DNA of 64,000 bases from Sarocladium kiliense (GCA_030734395.1 JAUZTG010000029.1:6758001-6822000); one strand, 5' to 3'. Shown: positions 24,665 through 35,998, counted from the first letter of the stretch. Numbers and translations are program-made. The notes: a model not told the origin generated them from the letters alone.

Positions 24665-26173
24665 GATGGCCTGAAGTGCAAATTGACTTGATGTTAGGTG
24701 GCGCTGTGCAGGTAGAGATGCTAAAAGAAACGCATCCCTCCGATTGAGGTTGTGAAATTCAAGCAAAGTAAAGCAAGAAGGGTCAGCTCGCCTTTGGCTG
24801 GGGGTTGACCTCCGCCTTATCACGATCGCAGGCAGCGCACCACGTGATCGCGGCCATGGAAACTGATTTTCCACCGCACTGTCGATGCTGCTGCTTCCGT
24901 GAGATCCTTGGGAGGCAATTATTGGGAGGCAATTAGGGAATGTTCACGCAAGGCAATCTCCACCACCGGCCTTCGCTTCCAATCACCTCGATGGTAACTC
25001 CCGGCCTGCCCAGGCTCCCTCGCTCGTGCAGGGTATGGGTATGGGCGGACTCATGCGTCTATGGCTTCCCATGCGTCTCGACCGTCCGAGCGGCTGGCCA
25101 CTAAGACGCCCCGGAGTCAGGGTCCGAACTCCAGCAACACCTGACCTCGACGCGTCACATTGACGGGCTACTACTTATTCAATGAAGAATGCCAGGTTCA
25201 TTCATGTAGGGTGCTGCCACTGCAACTATTTGAAAATAAAAAACCAGCCCGTCGTTGGTTGCCAACCTTGTGGACAGCGGTGTGGTGCGGTGCGGTGCCT
25301 GCTGGTCGCCTCGCCACTAACAAACAACTAGGCGTTCGTTCTTCTCGTATAAGTAAGTCTCTTTGGTGTATTTCGACTTCGCTTGGGATCGAGTTCGCCC
25401 CTTCGGCTACGTCGCTCCCGCTCCCGCTTCTTTGTCCCACCTCTTTTCCCATGCTTCCTCCTTTTTACCGATCACTTTCCTCTTAACTCTTGAGCGCCCT
25501 CCCTGATGTGGTGGCAAGCCTGGATCTCCAGAGTCTTACCATGTGCGCCGGTGGCTGGTGGACGTCGGGTCTCGACCAACTCAAACGCAGTGTCTCCGAG
25601 AGGGGAGACCTGCGTGACATGAGTGGCAGATTCACGCGTTCCGATTGGATGCCCTGCCTACGTGTCTTTTTCTCCTTCAAACCATACATGAGTAATACTG
25701 TATGCACCCTGAAGGAAGCGAACGCCCGGACAACAAACACATCATTCATTCGCAAAGTGCAAAGCCCTCGGGAATAGCCGGGCACAGTAGCGATCAAGCA
25801 GAGCTGAGAGAGAAGGGACTACTAACACAGGACAAGGGTTGGGCTTGTCCTAAAGACTGCACTAGCCCTGACCAAGTGATGCTCCTGTGTGTCTGCATTC
25901 CACGTCCGTGTCGCTAATTCAGCCCTAGACCCGCCACTGAATCTGATGGTGCTTCTAACGGCGATTCAGCAATGCGATCCTTTATAAGCCACCGGAAGAT
26001 GGACATCTCCCTAGCCTCGAAACTCTGATTGCGCTAATGCGCGGCTGAATCTTGGTTAGCGAGTACTTCGACCAACAGCCTTGTCGCAGCCGCTGGGCAT
26101 TGCGGGTGAGCCGCTTCGCTCTCGGCATCATCAATCATCACTTACACTGAGAGACACATTACCGTAAGAACCC
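24665..26173. other. divergent promoter region between regulator and MFS carrier
   Basis: About 1.5 kb upstream of both the Zn2Cys6 regulator (minus) and an MFS carrier (plus). No open frame here has family resemblance. It is the natural place for shared control by the regulator, but I did not find a convincing inverted CGG pair. Confidence 0.5.
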
Positions 26174-28070
26174 ATGTCTGCCAATGATGTGCAATCTTTG
26201 CGGGATATCAACATCCCTGGGACTGTGCAGCTCGTCAAAAGTAAGTCTTGATCTTCTGCGCTTGTCAATGTGTTAAATCGACGTTAACATCCCGTTATCT
26301 TCAAAGAAACAAGAGTCGGCGAGATCACTGGTGATAGCGATGACGGACCCTCGGAAAAGGGCGCGGTTGTTCTGATTCCAGCGCCCACAGCAAACCCCAA
26401 TGACCCTCTTGTAAGTGAAGCTCTCGCAATAGGCACCCACGATTATATCAGGCTCATCATAAGTGTATAGACCTGGTTCAAACTCTACAAGTCCTGGAAC
26501 ATCTTCTGCCTCTTACTGTGGACATTCCTCGCCAATGCTTGGTAAGTCTATCGACCTATCACTGGTCGCCATCAGAGAACCACAGACATTGCAGGTTAGA
26601 GGTACGAAGGCATTTGTTAATGCTTTCCTCCACAGCGTTGCTGGGTCTGCACCCGCTTGGGCTATTTGGGTAACAGACCTGAACACCACCTTCGTCCGTC
26701 TTGACTACGGCCAGGCCATCCTCGTCATGATGGGTGGCGTTGGGGTCATGTTCCTTCAACCCGTCACCATCAAGTATGGCCGCAGGCTATCCTACGTCAT
26801 TGGTTCAATCTTCATCCTAGCTGGTGTAATCTGTGGACTTTTGATGAAGGAAGACAGTCTCTACTTTGCGTATATGGCGCTCTCCGGCTTCGGCACCGCC
26901 CCATCGTACTGCACAATTGTCACCTCACTCCTCGATTTGACCTTTCTGCATCAGAGGGGCGAGGCGTTGGGCGTATACGGCTTCATCGACATAGTGGGCA
27001 CCTTCTTGCCTCCCCTGGCAGCGGGATATATTGTCGATGCGCAAGGTTGGCTCTGGGTATTCCGTTGCCTCCTCATCTTCTTCGGCATCTCAACACTATT
27101 GGTTCTATTTACAGTTGAAGAGTCTTCCTTTGCAAGAGCTGCACAGCTAGCCAAGGAAGCTGATCCCTCGTCAAACTCTGAGACTCAGCGGTCCATCAGC
27201 ATCGGAGACGATGCAGGAGATGAGCAGAAGACAGACCCTGACCAGACCACGGTGCCACTGCAATCTGCGCCCACGCCACCAGAACTCGATCCCACAAGCT
27301 CCAAGCGATATACGTATCCTCAAAGGATGACTCTCTATCGCTTGAGCGAAGACGTGAAAGCAGGGTTCTGGACGCTGACTATGTCCATGGTCCCGGTAGC
27401 AGCGCTACCAGCAATCATCTGGGCCAGCCTCCAACTTGCCTTCCCGACCTTCATCGTCAGCGTGGTAATGACGACTCAAGCGAGCTTCTTCGCCGCGCCG
27501 CCTTATGATTTCGACCCTGCTCAACTAGGTCTGATGTACATCCCAGTGCTCATTGGAAGCTTCGTCGGGGCCATCCTCTCGGGGCCGATCACGGACTGGA
27601 TGCTTGTCCGCTTAGCTAGCCGACGAGACGGGATCCATGAGCCCGAAAATCGACTCTGGATGTATCTCCCGGTGCCGATGTTTGTCGCTGTTGGTAGCAT
27701 TTTGTATGGTGTAGGTGCCGCTGCTGGTGTGCACTGGATCATCCCCTGCATTGGCCTGTTCTTCCTCGGAGTATATCTCAATACTTCCCTTCCTGTGGCA
27801 CTTGGGTATGCGTTGGATTCGTACCCCGAGCTTGAAGGGGAGACTGTGCAGCTGTCGACGTTCACTCGGCAGATAGTTGGTGGTGCATTCACGTTCTGTA
27901 TCCAACCTTGGATTGAACAGAATGGCCCGAGAACTACTATCATCATCTTAACGGTGCTGGTAGTTGTGGCGCATCTGACGTCCGTGGCTTTCCAGATCTG
28001 GGGCAAGACTGCCAGGAAACGAAGCGCTGGGAGATACTATCGTATCTGCGAGCGATGTGCATTGTATTGA
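26174..28070 (+). CDS. MFS-type membrane transporter, fungal drug/metabolite exporter-like
   Basis: Exons 26174-26240, 26307-26410, 26471-26541 and 26636-28070 give 558 residues. The soluble N-terminus ends NPNDPLTWFKLYKSWNIFCL, the typical DPL-x-W lead into helix 1 of fungal DHA-type carriers. Helices follow as WTFLANACVAGSAPAWAIWV, ILVMMGGVGVMFLQPVTIKY and so on. The family loop motif appears as KYGRRLSYVIGS after helix 2, and a long charged central loop lies at about residues 285-335. Exon 4 begins after a strong polypyrimidine-CAG at 26635; earlier CAG and TAG sites give the wrong phase or a stop. The substrate cannot be read from sequence. The gene is divergent from the Zn2Cys6 regulator and followed by another MFS gene in the same direction. 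Confidence 0.9.
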
Positions 28071-28649
28071 GATCATCTTGATAAGGAGCTTGACTTGAAA
28101 TCCAGGCAGGGAGTCTTTTAACTAGACGATGTATCGGAGTGACCAGAGCCAAGCCTATCGGCTGAATTGTTCGGTACAATTGTCATGCAACTTACACCAA
28201 TGCTGTGGATACTACTAGCCGGCCTCTTTTCTCCGTCCTTGGGGGCGATCTTAATAGCCGCCTATTGTTCAGGCGCATCGTGGCTATAAGTGGCAAAAGC
28301 AGCAGATCCGCTGGCTAGTTAGCTCTGTAATATGCATACGCGGGGACTCGCAAACTCTTGGTGAGGATGGAATTATGAAAGCCCGATTGGATCCTCATCG
28401 CTACATGATTACAAACCTGGCCTCGGAAAATGACCGCTGACAGCCTCAAATCTGTATGTCTGTGTGTGTGTCTGTCTGTCCAGTACAAGGCGAATCGATA
28501 CGCTGTGAGGGGAACAAGTGCAGGTTGACATCATTCATGGCCTTCATTTAACTCTTAGCAGTTTCGCTTCTCTGACAAGAACCCCAAGTGGCTTTCCAGC
28601 ATCACGCCTGCAACAGCCAGCATCGCAGACACCCGCATGCATCGGTAGC
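28071..28649. other. intergenic region between two plus-strand MFS genes
   Basis: 579 nt carrying the terminator of the first and promoter of the second carrier. It includes a TGTGTG/TCTGTC-rich stretch near 28458-28480. No gene is supported. Confidence 0.5.
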
Positions 28650-30268
28650 ATGACTCAGACCCAAGACAAGCCTAACATCAACCCTTTCACCGCGGATTTG
28701 AGCCACGATGAAGCCAAAGTCGGAGTTGGTAGCGGCGAGGTGGGAAGAGTTGTTGATCCGGCAAACACACTAGACGTGGAGTTGAGGGACAGGACCATAG
28801 AAGCCATCCCTGGCGATGCTCTCCATCAGACGCTGCAACGATGGAATAGCCCGCGGATCAACATCTACCGATTTATCGCGGTCAATTTCACCTTCATGAC
28901 TATGGGCATGACAGATGCCTGCTTCGGCGTATGTGATGCTATTCCCGTCTTCTCCAAGTAAAACCCTCGCTGACATTTGCCTTTCTCAGGCCCTTCTACC
29001 ATATGTAGGATCTGCTTCACAGCTGTTGGCTGTTATGGCAATCTATGCTATGCTAACTTTCCTCATCCCAGATCGAGAGGTACTACGACATCAACTACAT
29101 CACTGTTGCGACTCTGTTCATCGCACCCTTCCCCGGCATCATGATTGCCGCCCTGTCCAACAACTACATCCACTACAAGGTTGGGCAACGCGGCCTTGCG
29201 TTCCTGGGCCCTGTCTGCCGCGTCATCGGCTTTGTTCCTTTCGCTGTTCATCCGCCGTTCGCTGTATTGCCTTGCATCTTCGCCATCGCCGGCTTCGGCT
29301 TCGGTCTGTGCGATAGTGGCTTCAATGCATGGGTCGGCAACATGCAATCGGCCAACGAGCTACTAGGCATTCTACACGGTAGCTACAGCCTCGGTGCTAT
29401 GATCTCGCCTCTCATTGCTACTGCCATGGTTGTCAAAGCAGATCTTCCGTGGTATACGTTCTTTTACCTTATGATCGCCATAGTCACCCTTGAGCTCAGC
29501 ATCTTGCTCTCCGCCTTTTGGGGCGCCACAGGAGCCGTCTATCGCCAGCATCTCCAGTACGGGACACGAACTGGTAACAGTGCTGACAAGGCACGCGTCA
29601 CTACCCGCGAGGTCCTCAAGGGCCCTCTACCGTGGTTTTTTGCCTTGTTTCTCTTCGCATACGTTGGCGCCGAGGTGTCCCTGGGAGGATGGATGGTGAC
29701 ATTTATGCTACGCGTCCGAAATGCCGAACGATTCCTCGCTGGATTGACCGTGACGCTATTCTGGATGGGACTGATGCTTGGTCGCATTATACTCGGCTTT
29801 GTTACTGGGCGCATTGGTGAGAAGCTTGCCGTTGCCATATACATCCTTCTCTGCCTTGGTCTTCAGCTCCTGTACTGGCTGGTTCCTCACTTTATTGCCT
29901 CTGTCGTTTTCGTTATCTTGCTTGGCTTCTTTCTGGGCCCTCTATTCCCTGCTGTTATTGTGGTAGCAGCGAAGCTACTCCCTGCTGAGCAGCATGTTAG
30001 TGCTATCGGGTTTGCGTCAGCCTTTGCTGGTGGTGGCGCGGCGGTGTTTCCATTCGCTGTTGGAGCAGCAGCGCAGAAGCACGGCGTCCAGGTCCTTCAG
30101 CCTTTTGTCGCTGCTATGCTAGTGTTCATCCTGTTCGTGTGGTTAGTCCTGCCAGGAAGTATGAGAAAGGGAGGACTGGAGACGGCGAAAGAGAAGGGTA
30201 CCAAACCTGGGGCGGACTTGGCCAGACAGGTACGCGGAATCATGAAGAAAAGGGAGATTGACAATTGA
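28650..30268 (+). CDS. MFS transporter, BSC6/fucose-permease-like
   Basis: Exons 28650-28928, 28990-29004 and 29072-30268 give 496 residues, all phase 0. The second exon is only 15 nt and encodes ALLPY, joining TDACFG to IERYYDINYITVATLFIAPF; this reproduces the helix 1 to helix 2 segment of BSC6-like carriers. About 12 membrane helices follow, with GFGFGLCDSGFNAWVGNM, GYGS-type turns and a GFVTGRIGEKLAVAIYIL conserved cytoplasmic-loop pattern between helices 8 and 9. The N-terminal about 70 residues are hydrophilic. Proteins of this group are related to sugar/H+ symporters of the FucP type, but most fungal members have no known substrate. Gene order suggests co-location with the preceding carrier rather than an operon. 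Confidence 0.9.
28990..29004 (+). other. 15-nt micro-exon in the second MFS gene
   Basis: Acceptor TTTCTCAG ends at 28989 and donor GTAGGA begins at 29005. The five codons restore a conserved membrane segment; skipping it would delete five residues without a frameshift. Confidence 0.75.
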
Positions 30269-30803
30269 TGTCATGCTTCCGACTACGAGTAAAACACTGC
30301 ACCGTCTATTTCTTTGAGACTCTGCAGCATGGGGCATGGGGCCACGAGGTGTTGATCCTAGGTACCATGAATGTTCCTCACTTCCTTCTGAGACAAGAAG
30401 TAGCCGGCTAAATTTGAATGGATCTGAAGTCAGTGCTGGCTCACACTCTGTAGGTAAGCAAACCGATAGTACGATAAAAGAGCCTCCAACTTATGTAGAT
30501 GGACTTCCTTTCACTCCCCAGACATCTACTGTGACAAGTCTTTTCTTCTAACCCGACACGACACGACATCAGCTCTTACCACCTTGCAGAAGTGCCAACC
30601 AGCGATTCGGCAACTTATAGGGGTGCCTGAATAGACTGGAAAGATCTGGGCTCGATAGAAGACTTAGCGTCACTCTCCTGCGATAGGACAACGGGATGTG
30701 GAGGGGCGCGAGGTGAGCATCGAACACGGCTATTCGACATATATATCACTATTCTCAGCATAGGAGCACCACCGGTTTTCAATTTCGAACAATCCGACAT
30801 GAC
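30269..30803. other. convergent intergenic region
   Basis: 535 nt between an MFS stop codon and the subtilase stop codon. No coding sequence or RNA recognised. Confidence 0.5.
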
Positions 30804-32996
30804 TCAAGAAAAGATCCTCCAAGCATAAGAAAAGTCCTGTGGATACTCATCATCCGGAATCGAATATGCCCTCACGTTGACCTGGTACGTCTTGCCCTTC
30901 TGCACTCCTTTCCAGATGACCTGTTCGACGTTGTTGATTCGGTCACCGCCCTCCCTATCGTTACCGTCAATCCCATTGCCCCAAAGTGTCTTCTCTCTAT
31001 CTGAGACAGTCAAGTTCAGGTTGTTCTGCAGCCATGCTCCTGGTCGATCAGCCCATGTCACCGTCACCTTGAGTGTTAATCCTCCGTCGCCAAGCTGCAC
31101 TTCCTCTGGGACGGGAATGCGAAGTTTCCAGTCCCTCGGATCAACACCATTGTCTGCTAAGCGAGGCCCCGTACCGTATCCTGCGGTGCCTGGGGCATCG
31201 GGTACGACATGGAGTAGCGAGTTGTGCAGATTGACGCGGCCGAAGCCGTAGTCAGAGTTCGGTGGCGCCTTGAACTCGACTTCGGGCTGATACTGCCCTT
31301 TGAGGGGAACCGCACCGTTGATTAGGACGGCCTTGATCGCTGTTGCGGGCGGTGGCTGCTTCGTTGGAAATGTATCAACCATAGCACCGCGAATGACGGC
31401 ACAGCAACCGGCGACGAGAGGGCAGGCCATGCTTGTGCCGCCGCTGAAGCACCACTTCTTGTCGCTGCTAACTCCCCAACCTTCGGTGAAGTGACCAGGA
31501 GGATTGATGACCGAGGACCGAGCTGACAGGATGGTCGTCCCTGGAGCAACGACATCAGGCTTGATGCGCCCATCAGGCTTGCTCGGACCCCGACTACTGA
31601 AGGCAGCTAGACCCTCGGGATTGTTGGCGACGTTGTCAGTGTTGATGCGTTCGTGTTTGAATCGCAAGGGGGAGTATACACGTGGCCTCCCGCTGGGGTA
31701 GAGCTGGTCTGGTCGGTAGTTCTCCGAGGCCCCGACCGTTATGATGTTCTTGGAAGTTGCCTCGGCACCGATGGAACCTGGATCAATACGCCCTGGCTCG
31801 TTGTCGGTATCGGACCCAGAGTTACCTGCAGCGAAGAGCACGACGAGATTCTTGTCCTTGTGGAGGTATTCGTCGATATCTGCCGTGATTGCTTCGCGAT
31901 ACTGGAAAATCTCCTGCTGGGACATGACATCGTCGAGATCGAGGAAACTACCCCATGAATTCGTATGAACTGAAGCCCCTTCAGAAGTTGCTTGTGCGAA
32001 CAGCATGCTGATTCTTTCTGGGATTCCACCAAATCCTGCGTCCCAGGCAGGCTCAGGCCATTGCGTGTTGTACCACCTGTTAAACAGTGACTGCACGATG
32101 AGATCGGCCTCGGATGCGGGACCTTCAACCTTGCCCTCTGACGTGTGGTGGCCTCTACCCAGGACTGAGCCACAGACATGTGTTCCGTGACCCGATGGGT
32201 CGCTTGCATCCTTGGTCTGTGGACGACCGAGCGGGAAGACCTTGAGAACGCGATCTTGAAAGGCTTCATGATGCTCGTCCTCGCCCAGCTTACCTGTATC
32301 AAAGCCCGTATCAGCTACGCAAACAGTCTGTCCTTTGCCCTTGAAGAGCTTGGAGGCTTCTGGTCCGACCCCTTTGTAGACGTCCATGATACCGTTGGCC
32401 TTGTTGTTGAGACCTCGAAAGACAGGAAGAGCGTTGATCGTCTTGACTTGGTCAATGCCGGCAACACTGGCTAGGCTTTCCTGGGGCACGGTAACTCGAA
32501 GCTTGCTCCCTACAACGTGGATGTCTGAGGGGGCGATCCCTGCTTTGGCTGCAACTTCCTCGACGATGGAGTTGGCATCGATATCGTTGTGAACGAGGAT
32601 ATCGACTGACACAGTCCCGGATTCAGTGGCAGCTCCCGGATCTTTGAGAGCACGCTCCACGACGACTCCAGGACGGTAGATGTCAGCGTAGACAACGAAG
32701 CTATCAAGACTGGCACGGAGGTTCTCAGGCGAGGGCTTCACATCACTGTTCTGGTCCTTGTAGCTGCAAAGATACGTGTTGGGACTGACGACTTCATGGA
32801 TCTTGATATTGTTGGCAGCAAGCTGAGTTTTCTCAGCACTGTGTACCGGTGCCTTGGTCTGGATCACCAAGTAGTTTGTCGCAGGTGTCTCCTCAAGCTC
32901 AGGGGCATGATGAGCAGCATGATGGGATGCGAGAGGTCGGCCTGAAGACGGCGGCGAAGTATCGACAGGATTGCCGTTGATTTGGATTGGCAACAT
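30804..32996 (-). CDS. subtilisin-like serine protease (peptidase family S8), intronless
   Basis: A single 730-codon frame from ATG 32996 to TAA 30804-30806. The catalytic triad is clear: Asp in VCVADTGFDTG (about residue 230), His in GHGTHVCGSVLG (about 270), Ser in FSGGTSMACPLVAG (about 520), and the oxyanion Asn in VLFAAGNSGSD (about 395). A prodomain-like region occupies residues about 40-200. A C-terminal beta-rich domain (LTLKVTVTWADRPGAWLQNN ... VQKGKTYQVNVRAYSIP) of about 130 residues resembles the accessory domains of bacterial S8 proteases. The N-terminus MLPIQINGNPVDTSPPSS has no hydrophobic core, so classical secretion is not indicated. The lack of introns in 2.2 kb contrasts with its neighbours. 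It is preceded by a TATA box and a poly-C tract on its own strand. Confidence 0.92.
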   Translation of the reverse strand: MLPIQINGNPVDTSPPSSGRPLASHHAAHHAPELEETPATNYLVIQTKAPVHSAEKTQLAANNIKIHEVVSPNTYLCSYKDQNSDVKPSPENLRASLDSFVVYADIYRPGVVVERALKDPGAATESGTVSVDILVHNDIDANSIVEEVAAKAGIAPSDIHVVGSKLRVTVPQESLASVAGIDQVKTINALPVFRGLNNKANGIMDVYKGVGPEASKLFKGKGQTVCVADTGFDTGKLGEDEHHEAFQDRVLKVFPLGRPQTKDASDPSGHGTHVCGSVLGRGHHTSEGKVEGPASEADLIVQSLFNRWYNTQWPEPAWDAGFGGIPERISMLFAQATSEGASVHTNSWGSFLDLDDVMSQQEIFQYREAITADIDEYLHKDKNLVVLFAAGNSGSDTDNEPGRIDPGSIGAEATSKNIITVGASENYRPDQLYPSGRPRVYSPLRFKHERINTDNVANNPEGLAAFSSRGPSKPDGRIKPDVVAPGTTILSARSSVINPPGHFTEGWGVSSDKKWCFSGGTSMACPLVAGCCAVIRGAMVDTFPTKQPPPATAIKAVLINGAVPLKGQYQPEVEFKAPPNSDYGFGRVNLHNSLLHVVPDAPGTAGYGTGPRLADNGVDPRDWKLRIPVPEEVQLGDGGLTLKVTVTWADRPGAWLQNNLNLTVSDREKTLWGNGIDGNDREGGDRINNVEQVIWKGVQKGKTYQVNVRAYSIPDDEYPQDFSYAWRIFS

Positions 32997-33126
32997 AATG
33001 AGATCTCTGAAGTCCTGGAAGATAAGAAAGACTTGGGTGCTTTAACTCAGAGGCAGAATTGCTAGACACCAAGTGCAGCCCGTGGATGATCAGTCTCAAC
33101 GCGAACGGAACAGCGGAGCGGATCTC

Positions 33127-33143
33127 GGGGGGGGGGGGGGGGG
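33127..33143. repeat. 17-nt homopolymeric G tract
   Basis: Seventeen consecutive G residues on the plus strand (C on the protease's coding strand), lying between the TATA box and the start codon of the subtilase, 131-147 nt upstream of the ATG. It would sit near the transcription start or in the 5' leader. Homopolymers of this length are prone to slippage and to sequencing error. Confidence 0.85.
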
Positions 33144-33151
33144 TTTATATA
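33144..33151 (-). promoter_or_regulatory. TATA box of the subtilase gene
   Basis: The minus strand reads TATATAAA here, about 150 nt upstream of the protease ATG and directly abutting the poly-C tract. Placement and sequence fit a core promoter element; no experimental support. Confidence 0.5.
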
Positions 33152-34828
33152 GATCCCAAGCAAGGGCTCAGCACATATATATGCTGGCCAGCGTCTACTG
33201 TCTTCACCACGGGATACAAGAATGGAACATGACCCTTCTTCCCCTCAAGATTCCGCCTTGGTCTCACGCAAGCCAGACAAATGCGCATCTCAGCCCTGTC
33301 AGCCAGCCACTCGCCGCCTCAATTCCTCTGAATGAAGTTCTGCTGAGAAAACGAGCTACAGTCGACGGATCTCTCTGTTGCCGACAACTTCAATCACTAC
33401 CAAAAGGTTGGCTGCCACCTGCTTGACAAGGAATGTTTCCAGACAAGGGTCTGCTCGACTCTTAGGATTGGTCTAGGACAAGCCAAGACAGCATGGGAGA
33501 TGCAGCCCTCCACCTGAATGTGGCTGCATGCGCGTTATGCTTGAATCGGTCTGCCTCGAGTCTAGACCCACGAGCCAGGCAGAAGGAACCGAAGTCCTCA
33601 TCGCGCTATCTGGGGAACTGGCATGTTCCGGTGAGAGTCGATTTGAAGATGGAGGATGATAACTGAGCAAGGCATCTTGAAGACAAGAAGTGACGCAGTC
33701 GGATTAGAGAAACGACGTTCAATGATATGAATCTAATTGCCGCTATGATGACAATAGCAGAGTAAAACGCCAGAGCAGGATTCACATAACTTGAGCCTAT
33801 GGTCGAGAGCACGCCACAATGCCTTCACGCTTAGGTATATGAAACCACAGCTTAATTCTCAGTACTTTTTGTGACCACACGGCCTGTTTAGGGAAGCTGA
33901 AAACTCGGGCGCACCCAGGTCAACACATGTGCAGTCGTCACATGCCTACGATCACAGTCGAGAAAACGCCACCACAGCCCTAAATGTAGCGATGCCGGCA
34001 ACACTCAGCTCTTCGAGCTTTGAACGCTTCACAGTCTGTCTAGCATTTACAAGCGCGTGACCGCTTTTAAACCGTATAAGGTAGACTGGAATGACGTCTG
34101 ATTGGATTCTGACGGCGAACGCCAAGGGACCTTTCAAACGCATCAAACGGACTGAACGATGGGTGGCTTGTCCATGGTGGAGGCCCACCAGTTTATCGAC
34201 GCTAACTGTAGATATGCCGGCCTGTAAATGCAAAGCCACAGTTTGCCAGCTGGGCTATCCGTGATTGATGAGTTGATGGCCGACGGGAGGATCCCTATAC
34301 ACCCCGCATGTGACAAAGCAAAACGCCCCGGCAAAGAAGGTTTAATTCTAGCTTAATTCAGCTCGCTACCATGTGCCGCGACCGCACCGTCCTGGCACGG
34401 GTCAAACTTGTACTCTATTGTGGCTTTTCGCGGGTTTGGGGACTGTGTCGCGTTTTATTTGTCACGGAGAAGGGAGATATGTAGGTAGCTGCCCGGATGA
34501 AAAGCAATAACAGAAGCAAGACATACTGTATTGTTTGTAAGACTTGCGAGCGACAGAGACACCAATATCGTTGTTGAACATGCAGCGTCAGGGCTATGCC
34601 ATCTCATTAGAGCAGGCTCACTAAACAGACTAGGTTGCTGAATACTAGGTACGATTCGTCAGTCCAATATCGTGGAACTTTAGCATTTCTTTGAACAGTG
34701 CGTTGCATCTTGGTGTAGGCCATCTATCTCCATAAAAGGTTCGTTGGTGCAATCACCCGAAGGTCAGAATACCTAGGAGGTTGTGCGACAGACTGACGCA
34801 TAGTCTTTAATGTGAGCCATCTTTATTC
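33152..34828. other. intergenic region
   Basis: About 1.7 kb upstream of the subtilase and downstream of the S58 peptidase. No open frame with plausible protein composition, no tRNA-like cloverleaf and no transposon ends were recognised. Confidence 0.5.
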
Positions 34829-35998
34829 TCACCACCAACCTTCAGGTAGCTTCGAGAAGATCTCTCTCAATCTTTCCAAGTCCAATGCTTCCACCGTCCT
34901 GCCCTTCGTTCCCGTCGTGGTCTCAGCCATACATAGCGCATTGTAGACGGCCTCCTCCGTCGCATCAGCCGCTGCCTCTAACAGCCCACTGATCGTGCTG
35001 TTGTCCGTCATCCCCACCATCCTTGCCTGCGGAACGTATGGATTTCCCTGCTGATCGGGGAACTTCTGCGACGGGATCTTATCGGCTGTTGAGAAGGCCA
35101 GGAAGATGTCACCAGAGGTGTTGGAGCCGTAGCCTCCGACTTTGCCGAGGCCGATGGCGGCGCGCTTTGCTAGGCGTTGAAGCTGTATGGGAGTCAGATG
35201 GGCATCTGTTGCGAGAATGATGATGATGCTGCCGTCCTTGCGAGCCTCGAGAGGTTCTGGGGCGATAGGAGGAGGCGCATTCTGGTCAACGAGGATCCGG
35301 CCAACTGGGACACCTGCAATGTTGAGATTCTCTCTTGAGCCGTAGTTGGCCTGAACCAGTACTCCAACGGTATAATCCGTCTTTTCTCCAGATGCAGTGA
35401 GTCCCTGGACAACTCGACTGCTGGAGCCCGTACCGCCTTTGAACCAGTGGCAGATCATCCCCGTGCCACCACCAGTGTTGCCTTCAGGAACGCGATCCGA
35501 TATCGCGGTCTGGATACCCTTGATGACATGCTCAGGCTGCAGCGCAAATGCATGCTGATCACTCAAGAATCCGTCATACGTCTCGCCGACGACTGGGAAG
35601 ATGAAGAGTTCCGAGTCTCCGTCTTTGCCGCCGAAATGCTGGGCTACATAGTGGTGGATTCCACGGAATGCGTCACCAACTCCAGACGTGCCGGTGAGGA
35701 CAATGGGAGAAGTCAGCATCCCTGTTTCCTCGATCCAGTGCGTTCCAGTAAGTTCACCGCAGCCGTTGAGTCTGAAGATGCCCGCAGGACAGCAGAAGTC
35801 GTGCCAGTCTGAGCGGGGTAGAATGACTGTTACGCCGGTATTGACGTCGGGGTTTGGTTGGATGGATCGAACGCTGACCAGGACGCCAGGGACGTCGGTG
35901 ATGGAGTTGAGGTGTCCAGCAGGCCATTTGCCGAAGCGCACATTGGGGAGGATATCGCGGATGCGGCCTCGGCTGGATTTCCGTATTCCTTCGGCCAT
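34829..35998 (-). CDS. DmpA/BapA-type aminopeptidase (peptidase family S58)
   Basis: Intronless; ATG 35998 to TGA 34829-34831 gives 389 residues. The N-terminal RIRDILPNVRFGKWPAGHLN, then NSITDVPGVLVSV, FRLNGCGELTG and VLTGTSGVGDAFRG are family landmarks. The self-cleavage region reads GMICHWFKGGTGSSSRVVQG, where autoproteolysis before the nucleophilic Ser yields alpha and beta chains in characterised DmpA enzymes. The C-terminal half contains GKVGGYGSNTSGDIFLAFST, also conserved. Known members release N-terminal Gly/D-Ala or beta-amino acid residues from short peptides; the precise substrate here is unknown. An in-frame non-ATG extension exists upstream but the chosen ATG has family-like N-terminal length. 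No signal peptide. Confidence 0.9.
   Translation of the reverse strand: MAEGIRKSSRGRIRDILPNVRFGKWPAGHLNSITDVPGVLVSVRSIQPNPDVNTGVTVILPRSDWHDFCCPAGIFRLNGCGELTGTHWIEETGMLTSPIVLTGTSGVGDAFRGIHHYVAQHFGGKDGDSELFIFPVVGETYDGFLSDQHAFALQPEHVIKGIQTAISDRVPEGNTGGGTGMICHWFKGGTGSSSRVVQGLTASGEKTDYTVGVLVQANYGSRENLNIAGVPVGRILVDQNAPPPIAPEPLEARKDGSIIIILATDAHLTPIQLQRLAKRAAIGLGKVGGYGSNTSGDIFLAFSTADKIPSQKFPDQQGNPYVPQARMVGMTDNSTISGLLEAAADATEEAVYNALCMAETTTGTKGRTVEALDLERLREIFSKLPEGWW

Noticed and set aside
24361..24666. 101-codon plus-strand open frame
   Set aside because: Antisense to the zinc-cluster exons and introns of the regulator; composition is Arg/Ser-rich and shadow-like.
25160..25797. Overlapping open frames on both strands in the divergent region
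   Set aside because: No domain, no splice support and no codon bias like neighbouring genes.
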